A stretch of DNA of 64,000 bases from Sphingomonas sp. ATCC 31555 (GCF_000282895.1 NZ_ALBQ01000005.1:107836-171835); one strand, 5' to 3'. Shown: positions 34,521 through 44,370, counted from the first letter of the stretch. Numbers and translations are program-made. The notes: generated by a model from the letters alone, not told the origin.

Positions 34521-35278
34521 CCACCGCGGCCACCTATTCGCTGCGTCCGCAGCCGGCCGCCGCCGTGCCGAAGACGGCGATGGTGATGGCCGCGGGCCTG
34601 GGCAAGCGGATGCGCCCGCTCACCGTCACGCGGCCCAAGCCGCTGATCGACGTCGCCGGCAAGCCGCTGATCGACCATGTGTTCGATCGCCTGCGCAGCG
34701 CAGGCGTGGAACGCGCGGTGGTGAACGTGCACTATCTGGCCGATCAGCTGGAGGCGCATCTGCGCGCGCGGGTGACGGGGATGGAGCTGCTGATTTCCGA
34801 CGAGCGGCGGCAGCTGATGGAGACCGGCGGCGGGTTGGTGCAGGCGCGTGCGATGCTGGGCGACGCGCCGTTCCTGTGCGTCAACAGCGACAATCTATGG
34901 ATCGACGGCCCGAGCGACGCGATTCGCCTGCTCGCCGCGCAGTGGGACGACGCAGGGATGGACGCGCTGTTGCTGCTGGTGCCGCTGGCGCGGGCGACCT
35001 GCCATCGCGGGCAAGGCGATTTCCGCCTCGACGCGTTCGGGCGGATTACCGAGCGGCGCAAGCCGGGCCGGCTCGCGCCCTTTGTCTTCACCGGCGTGCA
35101 AATCCTCTCGCCCCGGCTGATCCGCGACTGGCCGGAAGGGCCGTTTTCCACCAACCTGTTCTGGAACCGCGCGCTCGCGGCCGGGCGGCTGTGGGGCGCG
35201 GTGCATCAGGGGCTCTGGTTCGATGTCGGCTCTCCCGGCGCGATCCGCGCGACGGAGATGGCGCTGGCCGAACTGTGA
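34517..35278 (+). CDS. murU: MurU-like sugar-1-phosphate nucleotidyltransferase
   Basis: A 253-residue nucleotidyltransferase that, next to amgK, should make UDP-N-acetylmuramate (or a related UDP sugar) from the 1-phosphate, bypassing de novo synthesis. The catalytic motif is MVMAAGLGKRMRPLTVTRPK followed by PLIDVAGKPLIDH (about 22-55). ETGGGLVQARAML and the metal-binding FLCVNSDNLW follow, then WFDVGSPGAI near the C-terminus. ATG at 34517 forms an ATGA overlap with amgK. The kinase-nucleotidyltransferase pair is the signature of this salvage route, which bypasses the fosfomycin-sensitive MurA step. Confidence 0.86.
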   Translation: MTTAATYSLRPQPAAAVPKTAMVMAAGLGKRMRPLTVTRPKPLIDVAGKPLIDHVFDRLRSAGVERAVVNVHYLADQLEAHLRARVTGMELLISDERRQLMETGGGLVQARAMLGDAPFLCVNSDNLWIDGPSDAIRLLAAQWDDAGMDALLLLVPLARATCHRGQGDFRLDAFGRITERRKPGRLAPFVFTGVQILSPRLIRDWPEGPFSTNLFWNRALAAGRLWGAVHQGLWFDVGSPGAIRATEMALAEL

Positions 35279-35352
35279 GCGTCGCTCGTCGCTTGCGCGC
35301 GGGGGCGAAGGACCGCTAGGGTTCGCGCTCCGTTCCCATTTTGCCGAGCCGG

Positions 35353-38292
35353 ATGCCGCACCGCCTGCACCTCTACACGATCCCGCCGCATCGCGCCTTT
35401 GCCGATGCGCTGGCGATCGGCCTGATCCGCCGCTTCGGCGCGGACCCGTTGCGGCTGGCGCGCGGCGTGGTGCTGCTGCCTAACAATCGCGCCAAGCGGG
35501 CGATGCAGGACGCGTTCGTGCGCGAAAGCGGCGGCGGGCTGCTGCTGCCCCGCCTGGTGGCCATCGGCGATCCGGAACTGGACGAGGCGGTGTTCGAAGG
35601 GGTGGAGGATGCCGACCCGGTGCCGCCCGCCGTCGACGCGCTGCAGCGAAGGATGATCCTGGCCCGGTTGATCCAGGGGCAGGACGCCCGGCTCGACGCA
35701 GCTGAGGCGGTGCGGCTGGCGGGCGACCTTGCGACTACGCTGGACCAGTTGCTGGTGGAGGAAGTGGCCCCGCACCGGCTGCGCGAACTCGATCTGGGCC
35801 CTGAGCTTTCGGCGCATTGGGAGCGCTCGTTGGCGCTGTTCGAGATCGTGCTGTCGCGCTGGCCCGAGGAATTGGCACGGCTTGGCCGCGTCGATCTGGC
35901 CGAACGGCGCCGGCAGCTGCTGGATAGGGTACGCCGGCGCTGGATGGCGACGCCGCCGCTCGGTTTCGTCTGCGCCGCGGGCATCACCACCAGCGCGCCG
36001 GCGATCGCGCGGCTGCTGCGGGTGGTTGCTGAACTGCCGGGCGGCATGGTCGTACTGCCCGGGCTGGCGACCACGATGGCCGATGCCGAATGGATGTCGC
36101 TGGGGCCGCACGCGCCCGATCCCGTCACCGGTCGGCGAAAGCGCAGCCTGGAAACGCATCCGCAGTTCCACCTCAAGCTGTTGCTCGATCGCATGGGCGT
36201 GCACCGCGACGAATTCGACCCTTGGCGGGTCGCCAGCGATCTCGACGCACCGCCGGCGCGCAGCAAGGCGATTGCCTCTGCCATGCAGCCGCCCGAGCTG
36301 ACGCATCATTGGAGCGCGCTTCCGGCCGGCGAGCGGCGCATGGACGGCGTGCGCGTGCTGGAACTGGCGACGCCTGCGGAGGAGGCGCAGGCGATCGCGC
36401 TGGCGCTGCGCGAGGCGCTCGAGACGCCGGCACGGACCGCCGCGCTGGTGACGCCTGATCGCGCGCTCGCCCGCCGCGTGGCCGCGCACTGCGCGCGCTG
36501 GGGCATCCATGTCGACGATTCGGCGGGCCAGCCGCTGTCGCTTACTCCGCCGGGCACCTTGCTGCTCGCGCTGGCCGATGCGGCGGCGCAGGCCTTCGCC
36601 CCGATGCCGCTGCTGACGCTGCTGAAGCATCCGCTGGTCCGGCCCGACGATCGCGCCGCGTGGCTGGACGGCGCGCGCGCGCTCGATCGGGCTCTGCGGG
36701 GGCCGCGGCCGGCGCCTGGGCTGGCGGGAGTCGCCGGGCAGCTGGCCGAGCAGGATGGCCGTGAAGGTGCGATCCGCGCGCTGGCGGCGGCCTGGTGGGC
36801 GCAGGCCGCGTCCCTGCTGGCGCCGCTGGAAACGGTGTTCGCGGGCGGCGCGCAACCGCTGCCCCGGCTGGTGGCGATGCTGCGCGAGACGGCGCAGGCA
36901 CTGGGCGGCGATATGCTTTGGAGCCGCGAGGATGGCCGCGCCGCCGCCGCCCTGCTCGACGATCTGGAGCGCGAGGCGGCGCATGGCCCTGCGCTGGCCG
37001 ATCCGCAAAGCCTTGCGCCACTGCTGCGCACGCTGATGGACGAAGTGGCGGTGCGGCCGCCCCAGGGCGGGCATCCGCGTCTGGCGATCCTTGGGCTGAT
37101 CGAGGCGCGGCTGCACAGCGCCGACCTGATGATTCTGAGCGGGCTGAACGAAGGCGTTTGGCCGGGCCTGCCGGCGCCAGATCCATGGCTGGCGCCGCGC
37201 ATCCGGGCCGAACTGGGGCTCCCCGGGCTGGAGCGGCGGATCGGCGTGTCGGCGCATGATCTGGCGATCGGGCTGGGCGCGCGGCAGGTGCTGCTCACCC
37301 GCGCCCGACGCGATGCGAGCGCGCCGACGATCGCTTCGCGCTTCTGGCTGCGGCTGGAGGCGCTGTCGGGCGGCATGGAGCGCGCGCACGATCTGGCGGC
37401 GTGGGTGGCGGCGATCGACGCGCCTGGCGCCCACCAGCCGGCTGCCCGACCGGAACCGGCGCCACCCGCAGCGGCGCGGCCCAAGGCGATTTCCGTGACC
37501 GAGGTCGATCGCCTGAAGGCGGATCCTTATGCCTTCTATGCGCGGCGCATGCTGCGGCTGATGCCGCTGGACCCGGTGGATGCCGATCCCAGCGCAGCGT
37601 GGCGCGGCACGGCGGTGCACGACGTGCTGCAGAAATGGTTCGAGGAGGATGATTGCCATCCCGAGCGGCTGCGCGCGCGGGCCGAGGCGATGCTGGCGGA
37701 CAGCCGAACCCACCCGCTGATCCGGGCGCTGTGGCAACCCCGGCTGATCGAGGCGATCGACTGGATTGCGGGCCAGCTTGCCGAAAACGCCGCGAAGAAG
37801 CGGCAGGTACTGGCGGTGGAGCAGGATGGCGCGATCGAGGTCGCGGGCGTGACGTTGCGCGGCAAGTTCGATCGGGTGGACCGGCTGAGCGACGGCAGCC
37901 TGGCCATCGTCGATTACAAGACGGGCCAGCCGCCGAGCACGCGCGCGGTGAAGGCCGGGTTCAGCCTGCAGCTGGGCTTGCTGGGCCTGATCGCCGAACG
38001 GGGTGGGTTCAAGGGCATCGCGGGCGAGGCGCGGTGCTTCGAATATTGGTCGCTTGCCCGCAACCCGCGCAGCGGCGGCTTTGGGTATGTCGATTCGCCG
38101 GTGGATCCGAAGAAGCGCGATCCGATTGCGGTGGAGGACTTCGTCACCATTGCCGCGCGAGAGTTCGGCGAGGCTGCGGGCGAATGGCTGACCGGCGATC
38201 GGCCGTTCACCGCGAAGCTGGTGCCCGAATATGCCCCCTATGCCGAATATGACCAGCTGATGCGCAGAGACGAGTGGTATGGCCGGGAGTAA
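35353..38292 (+). CDS. addB: Double-strand break repair protein AddB
   Basis: Subunit B of the alphaproteobacterial AddAB helicase-nuclease that resects double-strand breaks before RecA loading. The 979-residue protein has an inactivated helicase-like N-terminal region (VLLPNNRAKRAMQDAF near 45, LVTPDRALARRVAAHC near 365). The C-terminal RecB-type nuclease has FDRVDRL and the IVDYKTGQPP motif near residue 853. ATG at 35353 gives MPHRLHLYTIPPHRAFADAL; a TTG four codons earlier is also open. addA follows 192 bases later. Confidence 0.92.
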   Translation: MPHRLHLYTIPPHRAFADALAIGLIRRFGADPLRLARGVVLLPNNRAKRAMQDAFVRESGGGLLLPRLVAIGDPELDEAVFEGVEDADPVPPAVDALQRRMILARLIQGQDARLDAAEAVRLAGDLATTLDQLLVEEVAPHRLRELDLGPELSAHWERSLALFEIVLSRWPEELARLGRVDLAERRRQLLDRVRRRWMATPPLGFVCAAGITTSAPAIARLLRVVAELPGGMVVLPGLATTMADAEWMSLGPHAPDPVTGRRKRSLETHPQFHLKLLLDRMGVHRDEFDPWRVASDLDAPPARSKAIASAMQPPELTHHWSALPAGERRMDGVRVLELATPAEEAQAIALALREALETPARTAALVTPDRALARRVAAHCARWGIHVDDSAGQPLSLTPPGTLLLALADAAAQAFAPMPLLTLLKHPLVRPDDRAAWLDGARALDRALRGPRPAPGLAGVAGQLAEQDGREGAIRALAAAWWAQAASLLAPLETVFAGGAQPLPRLVAMLRETAQALGGDMLWSREDGRAAAALLDDLEREAAHGPALADPQSLAPLLRTLMDEVAVRPPQGGHPRLAILGLIEARLHSADLMILSGLNEGVWPGLPAPDPWLAPRIRAELGLPGLERRIGVSAHDLAIGLGARQVLLTRARRDASAPTIASRFWLRLEALSGGMERAHDLAAWVAAIDAPGAHQPAARPEPAPPAAARPKAISVTEVDRLKADPYAFYARRMLRLMPLDPVDADPSAAWRGTAVHDVLQKWFEEDDCHPERLRARAEAMLADSRTHPLIRALWQPRLIEAIDWIAGQLAENAAKKRQVLAVEQDGAIEVAGVTLRGKFDRVDRLSDGSLAIVDYKTGQPPSTRAVKAGFSLQLGLLGLIAERGGFKGIAGEARCFEYWSLARNPRSGGFGYVDSPVDPKKRDPIAVEDFVTIAAREFGEAAGEWLTGDRPFTAKLVPEYAPYAEYDQLMRRDEWYGRE

Positions 38293-38484
38293 GCGGCCTT
38301 GTTCATTCCTCCTCGCAGCGGGCAGCGGGACCGCGTGGCACCGCCGCGTGGTGAAGGGGCCGTGCTGCCGGCTGCGGGGCGGGCTGGGTTTCAGGAACCA
38401 CCGCTGCGTGCGCGGCCGCCCCTCCGCCATGTGCTGCGCAAATGGTCCTTCTTTCCATGCCGGGAAGCAACCGGGGATGCGCAG

Positions 38485-41400
38485 ATGAGCCGCAGTCCTG
38501 CCAAGCTCCATCCGCTGAAGGGCAATCAGAAGCGCGCCAGCGATCCGCGGCGGCACGTCTGGCTGTCTGCCTCTGCCGGCACCGGCAAGACGCAGGTGCT
38601 CGCCGCGCGGGTGTGGCGGCTGTTGCTGGCCGGCACCGATCCTTCGGCGATCCTGTGCCTCACCTTCACCAAGGCCGGCGCGGCCGAGATGTCCGAACGG
38701 ATCACCGGGCGGCTGGCTCATTGGGTGCGGGCGAGCGATGCCGAGTTGGTCGCCGATCTGGAGGCACTGGGCGAGAGCATCACGCCGGAGGGGCGTGCGC
38801 GCGCCCGCACGCTGTTCGCCAAGGTGCTGGATGCGCCGGGCGGCGGCATCCGCATCCAGACGATCCACAGCTTCTGCCAGTCGTTGCTTTCCGCCTTCCC
38901 GTTGGAAGCCGGCCTAGTGCCAGGTTTCCGGCCGCTGGAGGCGCGCGAGGAAGCGGTGCTGGCGCGCGAGACGCTGGCGGAGATGCTGGTCGAGGCCCGG
39001 CGCGAGGGCCGCGAAGGTGTGATCGACGCGATCGGCGCGCTCAGTCTGCGGCTGGGCGAAGGCGGGGCCGAGGGGTTCCTGCAGGAATGCGCGCGCGCCG
39101 GCGAGGCGCTGGAGGCGCTGCCCAGCGGCATCCTGCCATGGCTGCGCCGCGCGTTCGATCTACCCGAAGGCGATGTTCGAGAATGGATCGCAACTAGCTG
39201 CTGCGATAGTGAATTTGATTTGCGAACGCTACGCAATATCGCATCTAGCAATGCTCAGTGGGGCACGGCGCGCGGGCTCGAACGCGCTGATATCGTCGCG
39301 GCCTGGCTGGGGCGGGAGCCGGCCGAGCGCGCGGCGACATTGGACCAGTTGCACCTTGTCTGGGCCACTGCCAAGGGCGAGCCGCGCAGCTTCGCCAAGG
39401 GGCAGGCGCCGCAGGATCCGGATTATGCGGAGGCAGCGATGCGGCTGCACGGGCGCTGCTCCGAACTGCTCGTGATGGCGGTGCGCGCGGGCTATGTCGA
39501 CCTGTTGGCGCGCGGGTTGGAGGCGGGGCGGGAATATGCCCGCGCCTATGCGGCGGCAAAGCGGCGGTTGGGCGCCGTGGATTTCGACGATCTGATCGGG
39601 CGGACGATCGCGCTGCTGCGCCAGCCGGGAATGGGCGAATGGGTGCGCTATAAACTCGACCAGACCACCGAGCATGTGCTGATCGACGAGGCGCAGGATA
39701 CCAATCCGCGCCAATGGGCGATCGTTTCCGCCGTAGCCGACGAATTCTTCGCGGGCGAGGGAGCGCGCGGCGATCTGGTCCGCACGCTGTTCACGGTTGG
39801 CGATTACAAGCAGGCGATCTTCGGTTTCCAGGGGACCGATCCGATCTTCTTCCAGGCGGCGTTCGAGCGGTTCAAGCGGCTGGCCCAGGTCCACAGCGAT
39901 TATGAGGTGGAGGCGCGGGAACTGGAGGCGCTGTCGTTGACCCATAGCTTCCGGTCGACCCGGCCGGTGCTCGAATTCGTCGATGCGGCGATCGCGGCGT
40001 TGCCGGTGCCAGGCATGGGGGAACTGAGCGATGTCGAGCCGCACGCCAGCGAGGTGCCCGGACCCGGCACCGTGATCTTGTGGCCGCCGGTGATCGAGGG
40101 CGGCGGCGAGGCGGACGAAGAGGAATGGATCGGCGATGCCACGCGTGCGCTGGCCGCCCGCATCGCACGCGCGATCAAGGGTTGGATCGGTACGCTGCCG
40201 CTGGAGAGCAAGGGGAGGATGCTGGCCCCCGGCGACGTAATGGTGCTGGTAAAGCGGCGCGGCGAGCTGGCGTCGTTGATCGTTGCGCGGCTCTATGCCG
40301 AAGGCGTGCCGGTGGCGGGCGTCGACCGGCTGCGGCTGAACGCGCCGCTGGCGGTGCAGGATCTGCTGGCCGCGATCCGTTTCGCGCTGCAGCCGGAGGA
40401 TGATTTGTCGCTGGCGGCGCTGCTGGTCTCGCCGCTCATCGGCTGGAGCCAGGACGAACTGATGGCGGCGGCGGTGCGCGACCGCGGCGGGCTGTGGCGG
40501 CACCTGCGCGAAACGCAGCCGGCGGAGCGGCTGGCGCCGCTGTACGAGCTGTTGCGGCGGGCGGATATCGCCACGCCGTATCGTTTCCTGGAGGAGATCG
40601 TGTCCGGGCCGATGCAGGGTCGGCGCAAGCTGCTCCTGCGGCTGGGCGAGGAGGCGCGCGATCCGATCGAGGAACTGCTCAACGCCGCGCTGACGTTCGA
40701 AACGCGGGCGACGCCGTCGCTGCAGCGCTTTCTCGACTGGTTCGATCGCGGCGACGTGGAGATCGTGCGCGATGCGGCGCAGCCTCAGCCTGCCGTGCGG
40801 GTCATGACGGCGCATGGATCGAAGGGGCTGCAGGCGCCGCTGGTGATCCTGGCCGATGCGACCGTGGATCCGACGCGAAGCCCGCGCAGCTTCCTGAAAT
40901 GGGCGCCGGAAGGCGTGGATGCGGCGTTTCCGATCTTTCGGCCGCGCAGCGCCGAACGCGACGGCCTGCTCGCCGAGGCGCTCGACAAGACCGACGCGCG
41001 CGAGCTGCAGGAACATTGGCGGCTGTTCTACGTCGCCGCGACGCGGGCGGAGGAGCAGCTGGTGATCGCCGGTGCACTGGGGCCGCAGGCCAAGGGCGAG
41101 CCGCCCAAGGCGAGCTGGTATGCCGCCAGCGCGTCCGCGTTCGATGCGCTGGGCGTCGCGGTGGACGCGGACGGGGTACGGACATTTCGTGGCGTGGTGC
41201 CGCAGGCGCCGGTGCGGACGGCTTCGGTGGCCGCACGGGTCGAGGCGGCACCCGCGCCGGCGCTTCCGGCCTGGCTGCACGCGCCGGCGCCCCAGGAATC
41301 GCGCCCGCCGCGCCCGCTGGCGCCGTCGTCGCTGGGCGATGACCAGGTTGCCGATCCCCCACCGGGGCCGGCGCTCCGGGCCGCCGCCGAGCGCGGCCGG

Positions 41401-41889
41401 CTGCTCCACGCGCTGTTCGAGCGGCTGCCCGGCGTGGCGCCGGAAGCGCGGCGGCAGGCTGCCGATCGCTGGCTGGCCGGCGCGGGCGGGCTGGCGGATC
41501 CCGACGAAAGAGGCGCGCTGATCGATGCCGCGCTGGCGGTCACCGAAGATCCGCGCTTTGCCGAACTGTTCGGGCCGGAGGCACTGGGAGAGGCGCCGAT
41601 CGCGGCGGTGGTGGCGGACGGCGTGGTCGTATCCGGCACGGTCGACCGCTTGGTGGTGCTGCCGGATCGGGTGCGCGTGGTCGACTTCAAGACCGGGCGC
41701 CGGGCGCCGGCAAGCCTGGAGGCGATTCCGCCCTATCATCTCCGGCAGATGGCCGCCTATGTCGCGGCGCTGCGGGTGATCTTCCCCGGGCGCACCGTGG
41801 AGGCGGCGCTGCTCTATTCGGCCGGCCCGCTGCTCTATGCATTGCCCGACGCCCTTCTCTCCGCGCACAAGCCCGGCTACGCGGGGTAG
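38485..41889 (+). CDS. addA: Double-strand break repair helicase AddA
   Basis: A UvrD/Rep-type superfamily 1 helicase-nuclease of 1134 residues, partner of AddB. Walker A is SASAGTGKTQV (about 28-38) and motif II LIDEAQDTNPRQW (about 399-411). Other helicase motifs are LTHSFRSTRPVL and VMTAHGSKGLQAPLVIL. The C-terminal nuclease has GTVDRLVVL and VVDFKTGRRAP near 1066. ATG at 38485 has GGGGA upstream; a longer TTG-initiated frame from 38299 is not needed. Codons at about 227-262 are strikingly AT-rich and rare compared with the rest, a local anomaly described in the findings. Confidence 0.93.
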   Translation: MSRSPAKLHPLKGNQKRASDPRRHVWLSASAGTGKTQVLAARVWRLLLAGTDPSAILCLTFTKAGAAEMSERITGRLAHWVRASDAELVADLEALGESITPEGRARARTLFAKVLDAPGGGIRIQTIHSFCQSLLSAFPLEAGLVPGFRPLEAREEAVLARETLAEMLVEARREGREGVIDAIGALSLRLGEGGAEGFLQECARAGEALEALPSGILPWLRRAFDLPEGDVREWIATSCCDSEFDLRTLRNIASSNAQWGTARGLERADIVAAWLGREPAERAATLDQLHLVWATAKGEPRSFAKGQAPQDPDYAEAAMRLHGRCSELLVMAVRAGYVDLLARGLEAGREYARAYAAAKRRLGAVDFDDLIGRTIALLRQPGMGEWVRYKLDQTTEHVLIDEAQDTNPRQWAIVSAVADEFFAGEGARGDLVRTLFTVGDYKQAIFGFQGTDPIFFQAAFERFKRLAQVHSDYEVEARELEALSLTHSFRSTRPVLEFVDAAIAALPVPGMGELSDVEPHASEVPGPGTVILWPPVIEGGGEADEEEWIGDATRALAARIARAIKGWIGTLPLESKGRMLAPGDVMVLVKRRGELASLIVARLYAEGVPVAGVDRLRLNAPLAVQDLLAAIRFALQPEDDLSLAALLVSPLIGWSQDELMAAAVRDRGGLWRHLRETQPAERLAPLYELLRRADIATPYRFLEEIVSGPMQGRRKLLLRLGEEARDPIEELLNAALTFETRATPSLQRFLDWFDRGDVEIVRDAAQPQPAVRVMTAHGSKGLQAPLVILADATVDPTRSPRSFLKWAPEGVDAAFPIFRPRSAERDGLLAEALDKTDARELQEHWRLFYVAATRAEEQLVIAGALGPQAKGEPPKASWYAASASAFDALGVAVDADGVRTFRGVVPQAPVRTASVAARVEAAPAPALPAWLHAPAPQESRPPRPLAPSSLGDDQVADPPPGPALRAAAERGRLLHALFERLPGVAPEARRQAADRWLAGAGGLADPDERGALIDAALAVTEDPRFAELFGPEALGEAPIAAVVADGVVVSGTVDRLVVLPDRVRVVDFKTGRRAPASLEAIPPYHLRQMAAYVAALRVIFPGRTVEAALLYSAGPLLYALPDALLSAHKPGYAG

Positions 41890-41973
41890 GAGCAAAGCTT
41901 GCGGCCAAGCGCTTGAGCAGACGCCCCGGCATCCATAGATTGCCGGTCAACCCGAAATCAGGAGAACGAGATC

Positions 41974-42294
41974 ATGGCAACCCTGGCGACCACCGACGCC
42001 AAGTTCGAAACCGACGTGCTGCAGGCCGACAAGCCCGTGCTCGTCGATTTCTGGGCCGAATGGTGCGGGCCGTGCCGCATGATCGCGCCGGCGCTCGAAG
42101 AACTTGCCGAAGAGCTTGCCGACAAGGTGCAGATCGTGAAGATCGACATCGACGAGAATCCGGATGCGCCGACCAAATATGGCGTGCGGGGCATCCCGAC
42201 GATGATCCTGTTCAAGAACGGCCAGCAGGCCGCCACCCAGGTCGGCGCGCTGCCCAAGAGCGCGATCAAGCAGTGGATCGAACGCGAGATCTGA
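41974..42294 (+). CDS. trxA: Thioredoxin
   Basis: A 106-residue thioredoxin, the general cytoplasmic disulfide reductant for ribonucleotide reductase, peroxiredoxins and others. The active site is [14 protein letters not shown] with C31 and C34. The cis-Pro loop is [12 protein letters not shown], and the fold ends at EREI. ATG at 41974 follows CAGGAGAACGAGATC, a good ribosome-binding site. It is the last gene of the divL-addA cluster, a position kept in related genomes. A perfect 9-bp hairpin follows. Confidence 0.97.
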   Translation: MATLATTDAKFETDVLQADKPVLVDFWAEWCGPCRMIAPALEELAEELADKVQIVKIDIDENPDAPTKYGVRGIPTMILFKNGQQAATQVGALPKSAIKQWIEREI

Positions 42295-42309
42295 TCGCTC
42301 CTCCGCCTA

Positions 42310-42337
42310 GCTCCCCTCGCGCTTGCGGGAGGGGAGC
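42310..42337. repeat. Perfect hairpin between trxA and the convergent phosphatase gene
   Basis: GCTCCCCTC (42310-42318) is complementary to GAGGGGAGC (42329-42337). It has no clear T-run but sits between two convergent genes, so it may act as a bidirectional terminator or mRNA-end stabiliser. It resembles the hairpins at 5355 and 48563. Confidence 0.6.
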
Positions 42338-42344
42338 GCCGGCT

Positions 42345-43139
42345 TCACGCGAACAGCAATTCCGTCGCGCGCTTGCCTAATTCGGGCGACGATGCCGCGA
42401 CGATCCCCACGCCATCGTCGCCGATCCGGTAGGGGCTGCCGTCCCAACGGCCGACATAGCCGCCCGCTTCTGTGAGAAACAGCACGCCGGGCGCATGATC
42501 CCACACCAGCGTACGGCGGAATACCGCAATGTCGTTCTGGCCCAGCACCAGCCGCGGGTAGTTCTCCGCCGCACAGCGGGGCAGGGGGACGAGATCGAAC
42601 GACGCCGCGAACCGCGCCGTCCGTGACGCATGGTCTTCCTCGGACTGGCCGACCTTCGAGATTGCGGCAAAGGGCCGCGCGGCGCCGCTGGCACGGGCCC
42701 GCACCGGCGCTCCGTTCACGAATGCGCCGCCGCCCAGCACTGCATGACACATCCGCTCGGCCACCGGATCATAGAGCCAGCCCGCCTGCGTCATGCCATG
42801 TTCGACCAGCGCGATCATGATGCCGAAGGGCGGCTGACCGGCGGCGAAATTGGCGGTGCCGTCGATCGGATCGATGATCCAGGCGCGCGCGGCGGTCGCC
42901 TGCTCCATCAGCGCCGGATCGGCCGCGCAGGCTTCCTCGCCGACGATCACGGCGTCGGGGTCGATCGCCGCCAGGCCCTCGGTGAGCCGTGCCTCCGCCT
43001 CGCGATCGGCGATGGTTACCAGCTCGCCCGGCGTCTTCTCCAGCACCTCATGCGCCGCGAGATTGCGAAAGCGGGGCATCACCACCGCTTCGGCGACGGT
43101 GCGCATCAGCGCGGAGACGGCTTGGTGATGCGGATGCAC
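42345..43139 (-). CDS. Inositol monophosphatase-family phosphatase (possibly histidinol-phosphatase)
   Basis: A 264-residue Mg-dependent phosphatase. Metal and catalytic motifs are VIVGEEACA (Glu ligand, about 65-73), IIDPIDGTANFAAGQPPFG (about 88-106) and the C-terminal VWDHAPGVLFLTEAGG. Family members include inositol monophosphatase, a CysQ-like group and the HisN type of histidinol-phosphatase; alphaproteobacteria often use the last, so a role in histidine synthesis is possible but not shown. The start is GTG at 43139 (VHPHHQAVSALMRTVAE), four bases after argJ's stop; an internal ATG at 43106 is less likely. Confidence 0.85.
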   Translation of the reverse strand: MHPHHQAVSALMRTVAEAVVMPRFRNLAAHEVLEKTPGELVTIADREAEARLTEGLAAIDPDAVIVGEEACAADPALMEQATAARAWIIDPIDGTANFAAGQPPFGIMIALVEHGMTQAGWLYDPVAERMCHAVLGGGAFVNGAPVRARASGAARPFAAISKVGQSEEDHASRTARFAASFDLVPLPRCAAENYPRLVLGQNDIAVFRRTLVWDHAPGVLFLTEAGGYVGRWDGSPYRIGDDGVGIVAASSPELGKRATELLFA

Positions 43140-43143
43140 CGGC

Positions 43144-44370
43144 TCAGCTCCGATAGTCGGCGTTGATCGAGATATAGCCGTGCGTGAGGTCGCAGGTCCA
43201 AACCGTCGCGCGTCCCTCGCCCAGGCCGAGATCGACGCCGATCTCGATCTCCTGGCCCTTGAGATGCGCCGCGACCGGCGCCTCGTCATAGCCTTCGACG
43301 GCAAGGCCGTCGCGCGCCACCTGCGTTGTGCCAAACCGGATGGCCAGCTTGTCGCGCTCGGCGGGTTCGCCGGCCTTCCCGACGGCCATGACGACGCGGC
43401 CCCAGTTCGCGTCCTCGCCGGCGATCGCGGTCTTCACCAGCGGCGAGTTGGCGATCGACATCGCGACGCGGTGCGCGCTGCGGTCGCTCTCGGCGCCGTC
43501 GACGGTGATTTCGATCAGCTTCTGCGCGCCTTCGCCGTCGCGCACGACGAGCAGGGCGAGCTGGCGACACAGATCGGCGAGCGCCGCGCGAAAGGCATCG
43601 GCGCCGTCATCCTCGTCGCTGGTGAGGGGCGCGTTGCCGGCCTTGCCCGTGGCGAAGGCGAGGACGGTGTCGCTGGTCGAGGTGTCGCCGTCCACCGTGA
43701 TGCAGGAGAATGTCGCGCCATTGGCGTCGCTCAGCGCGCGCTGAAGGAACACCGGGTCCACAGCGGCGTCGGTGAAGACATAGCCGAGCATCGTCGCCAT
43801 GTCCGGCGCGATCATGCCCGATCCCTTGATGATTCCGGCCAGCGTCACCGTACGGCCATCGACAATGGCGGTGGTCACCGCGCCCTTCGCGAAGGTGTCT
43901 GTGGTCATGATCGTCGCGGCGGCGTCTTCCCAGCTGCACGGCTCGGCGGCATAGGCGGCGTCAAGCCCGGCCTCGGCCTTGTCGATCGGCAGCGGCACGC
44001 CGATCACGCCGGTGGAGGAAACGAACACGTCGGAGGGGTCGCAGCCGAGATGCTGGGCGGTCCGGGCGGCGATCGCCTCCACGGCGGCGCGGCCGCGATT
44101 ACCGGTGAAGGCGTTGGAATTGCCGGCATTCACCACCAGCGCGCGCGCCTTGCCGAGCACCAGCGCCTTGCGGCACCACTCCACTTCGGGCGAGGGGCAT
44201 TTGCTGCTGGTCAGCACGCCCGCGACGCTGGTGCCTTCGTCGAAGGTTACGAAGGTGAGGTCGCAGCGATCCCAGTTCTTGTAGCGCGCCCGGGCGACGC
44301 GCGGCGTGACGCCGGGAATCGCGGGTACAGCGGGGAAGGGGAGCGCGAGCGGGGAGGTGCTGATGGACAT
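43144..44370 (-). CDS. argJ: Bifunctional ornithine acetyltransferase / N-acetylglutamate synthase ArgJ
   Basis: Transfers acetyl from N-acetylornithine to glutamate, and may also make N-acetylglutamate from acetyl-CoA, in cyclic arginine synthesis. The 408-residue precursor self-cleaves before the Thr of PDMATMLGYVFTDA, the autoproteolysis site, to give alpha and beta chains. Other motifs are VNAGNSNAFTGNRG, SSTGVIGVPLP, TVDGDTSTSDTVL and the terminal GYISINADYRS. ATG at 44370 gives MSISTSPLALPFP. The phosphatase gene follows by four bases, so the two form an operon. Confidence 0.96.
   Translation of the reverse strand: MSISTSPLALPFPAVPAIPGVTPRVARARYKNWDRCDLTFVTFDEGTSVAGVLTSSKCPSPEVEWCRKALVLGKARALVVNAGNSNAFTGNRGRAAVEAIAARTAQHLGCDPSDVFVSSTGVIGVPLPIDKAEAGLDAAYAAEPCSWEDAAATIMTTDTFAKGAVTTAIVDGRTVTLAGIIKGSGMIAPDMATMLGYVFTDAAVDPVFLQRALSDANGATFSCITVDGDTSTSDTVLAFATGKAGNAPLTSDEDDGADAFRAALADLCRQLALLVVRDGEGAQKLIEITVDGAESDRSAHRVAMSIANSPLVKTAIAGEDANWGRVVMAVGKAGEPAERDKLAIRFGTTQVARDGLAVEGYDEAPVAAHLKGQEIEIGVDLGLGEGRATVWTCDLTHGYISINADYRS

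Noticed and set aside
38299..38484. N-terminal extension of AddA from a TTG at 38299
   Set aside because: The extra 62 residues have no family resemblance, and ATG 38485 has a better ribosome-binding site and gives the normal N-terminus.
35206..38868. Open frame of about 1220 codons antisense to addB and the start of addA
   Set aside because: It spans parts of two unrelated genes and the gap between them, and has low-complexity Arg/Gln/Ala composition, so it is a shadow frame.
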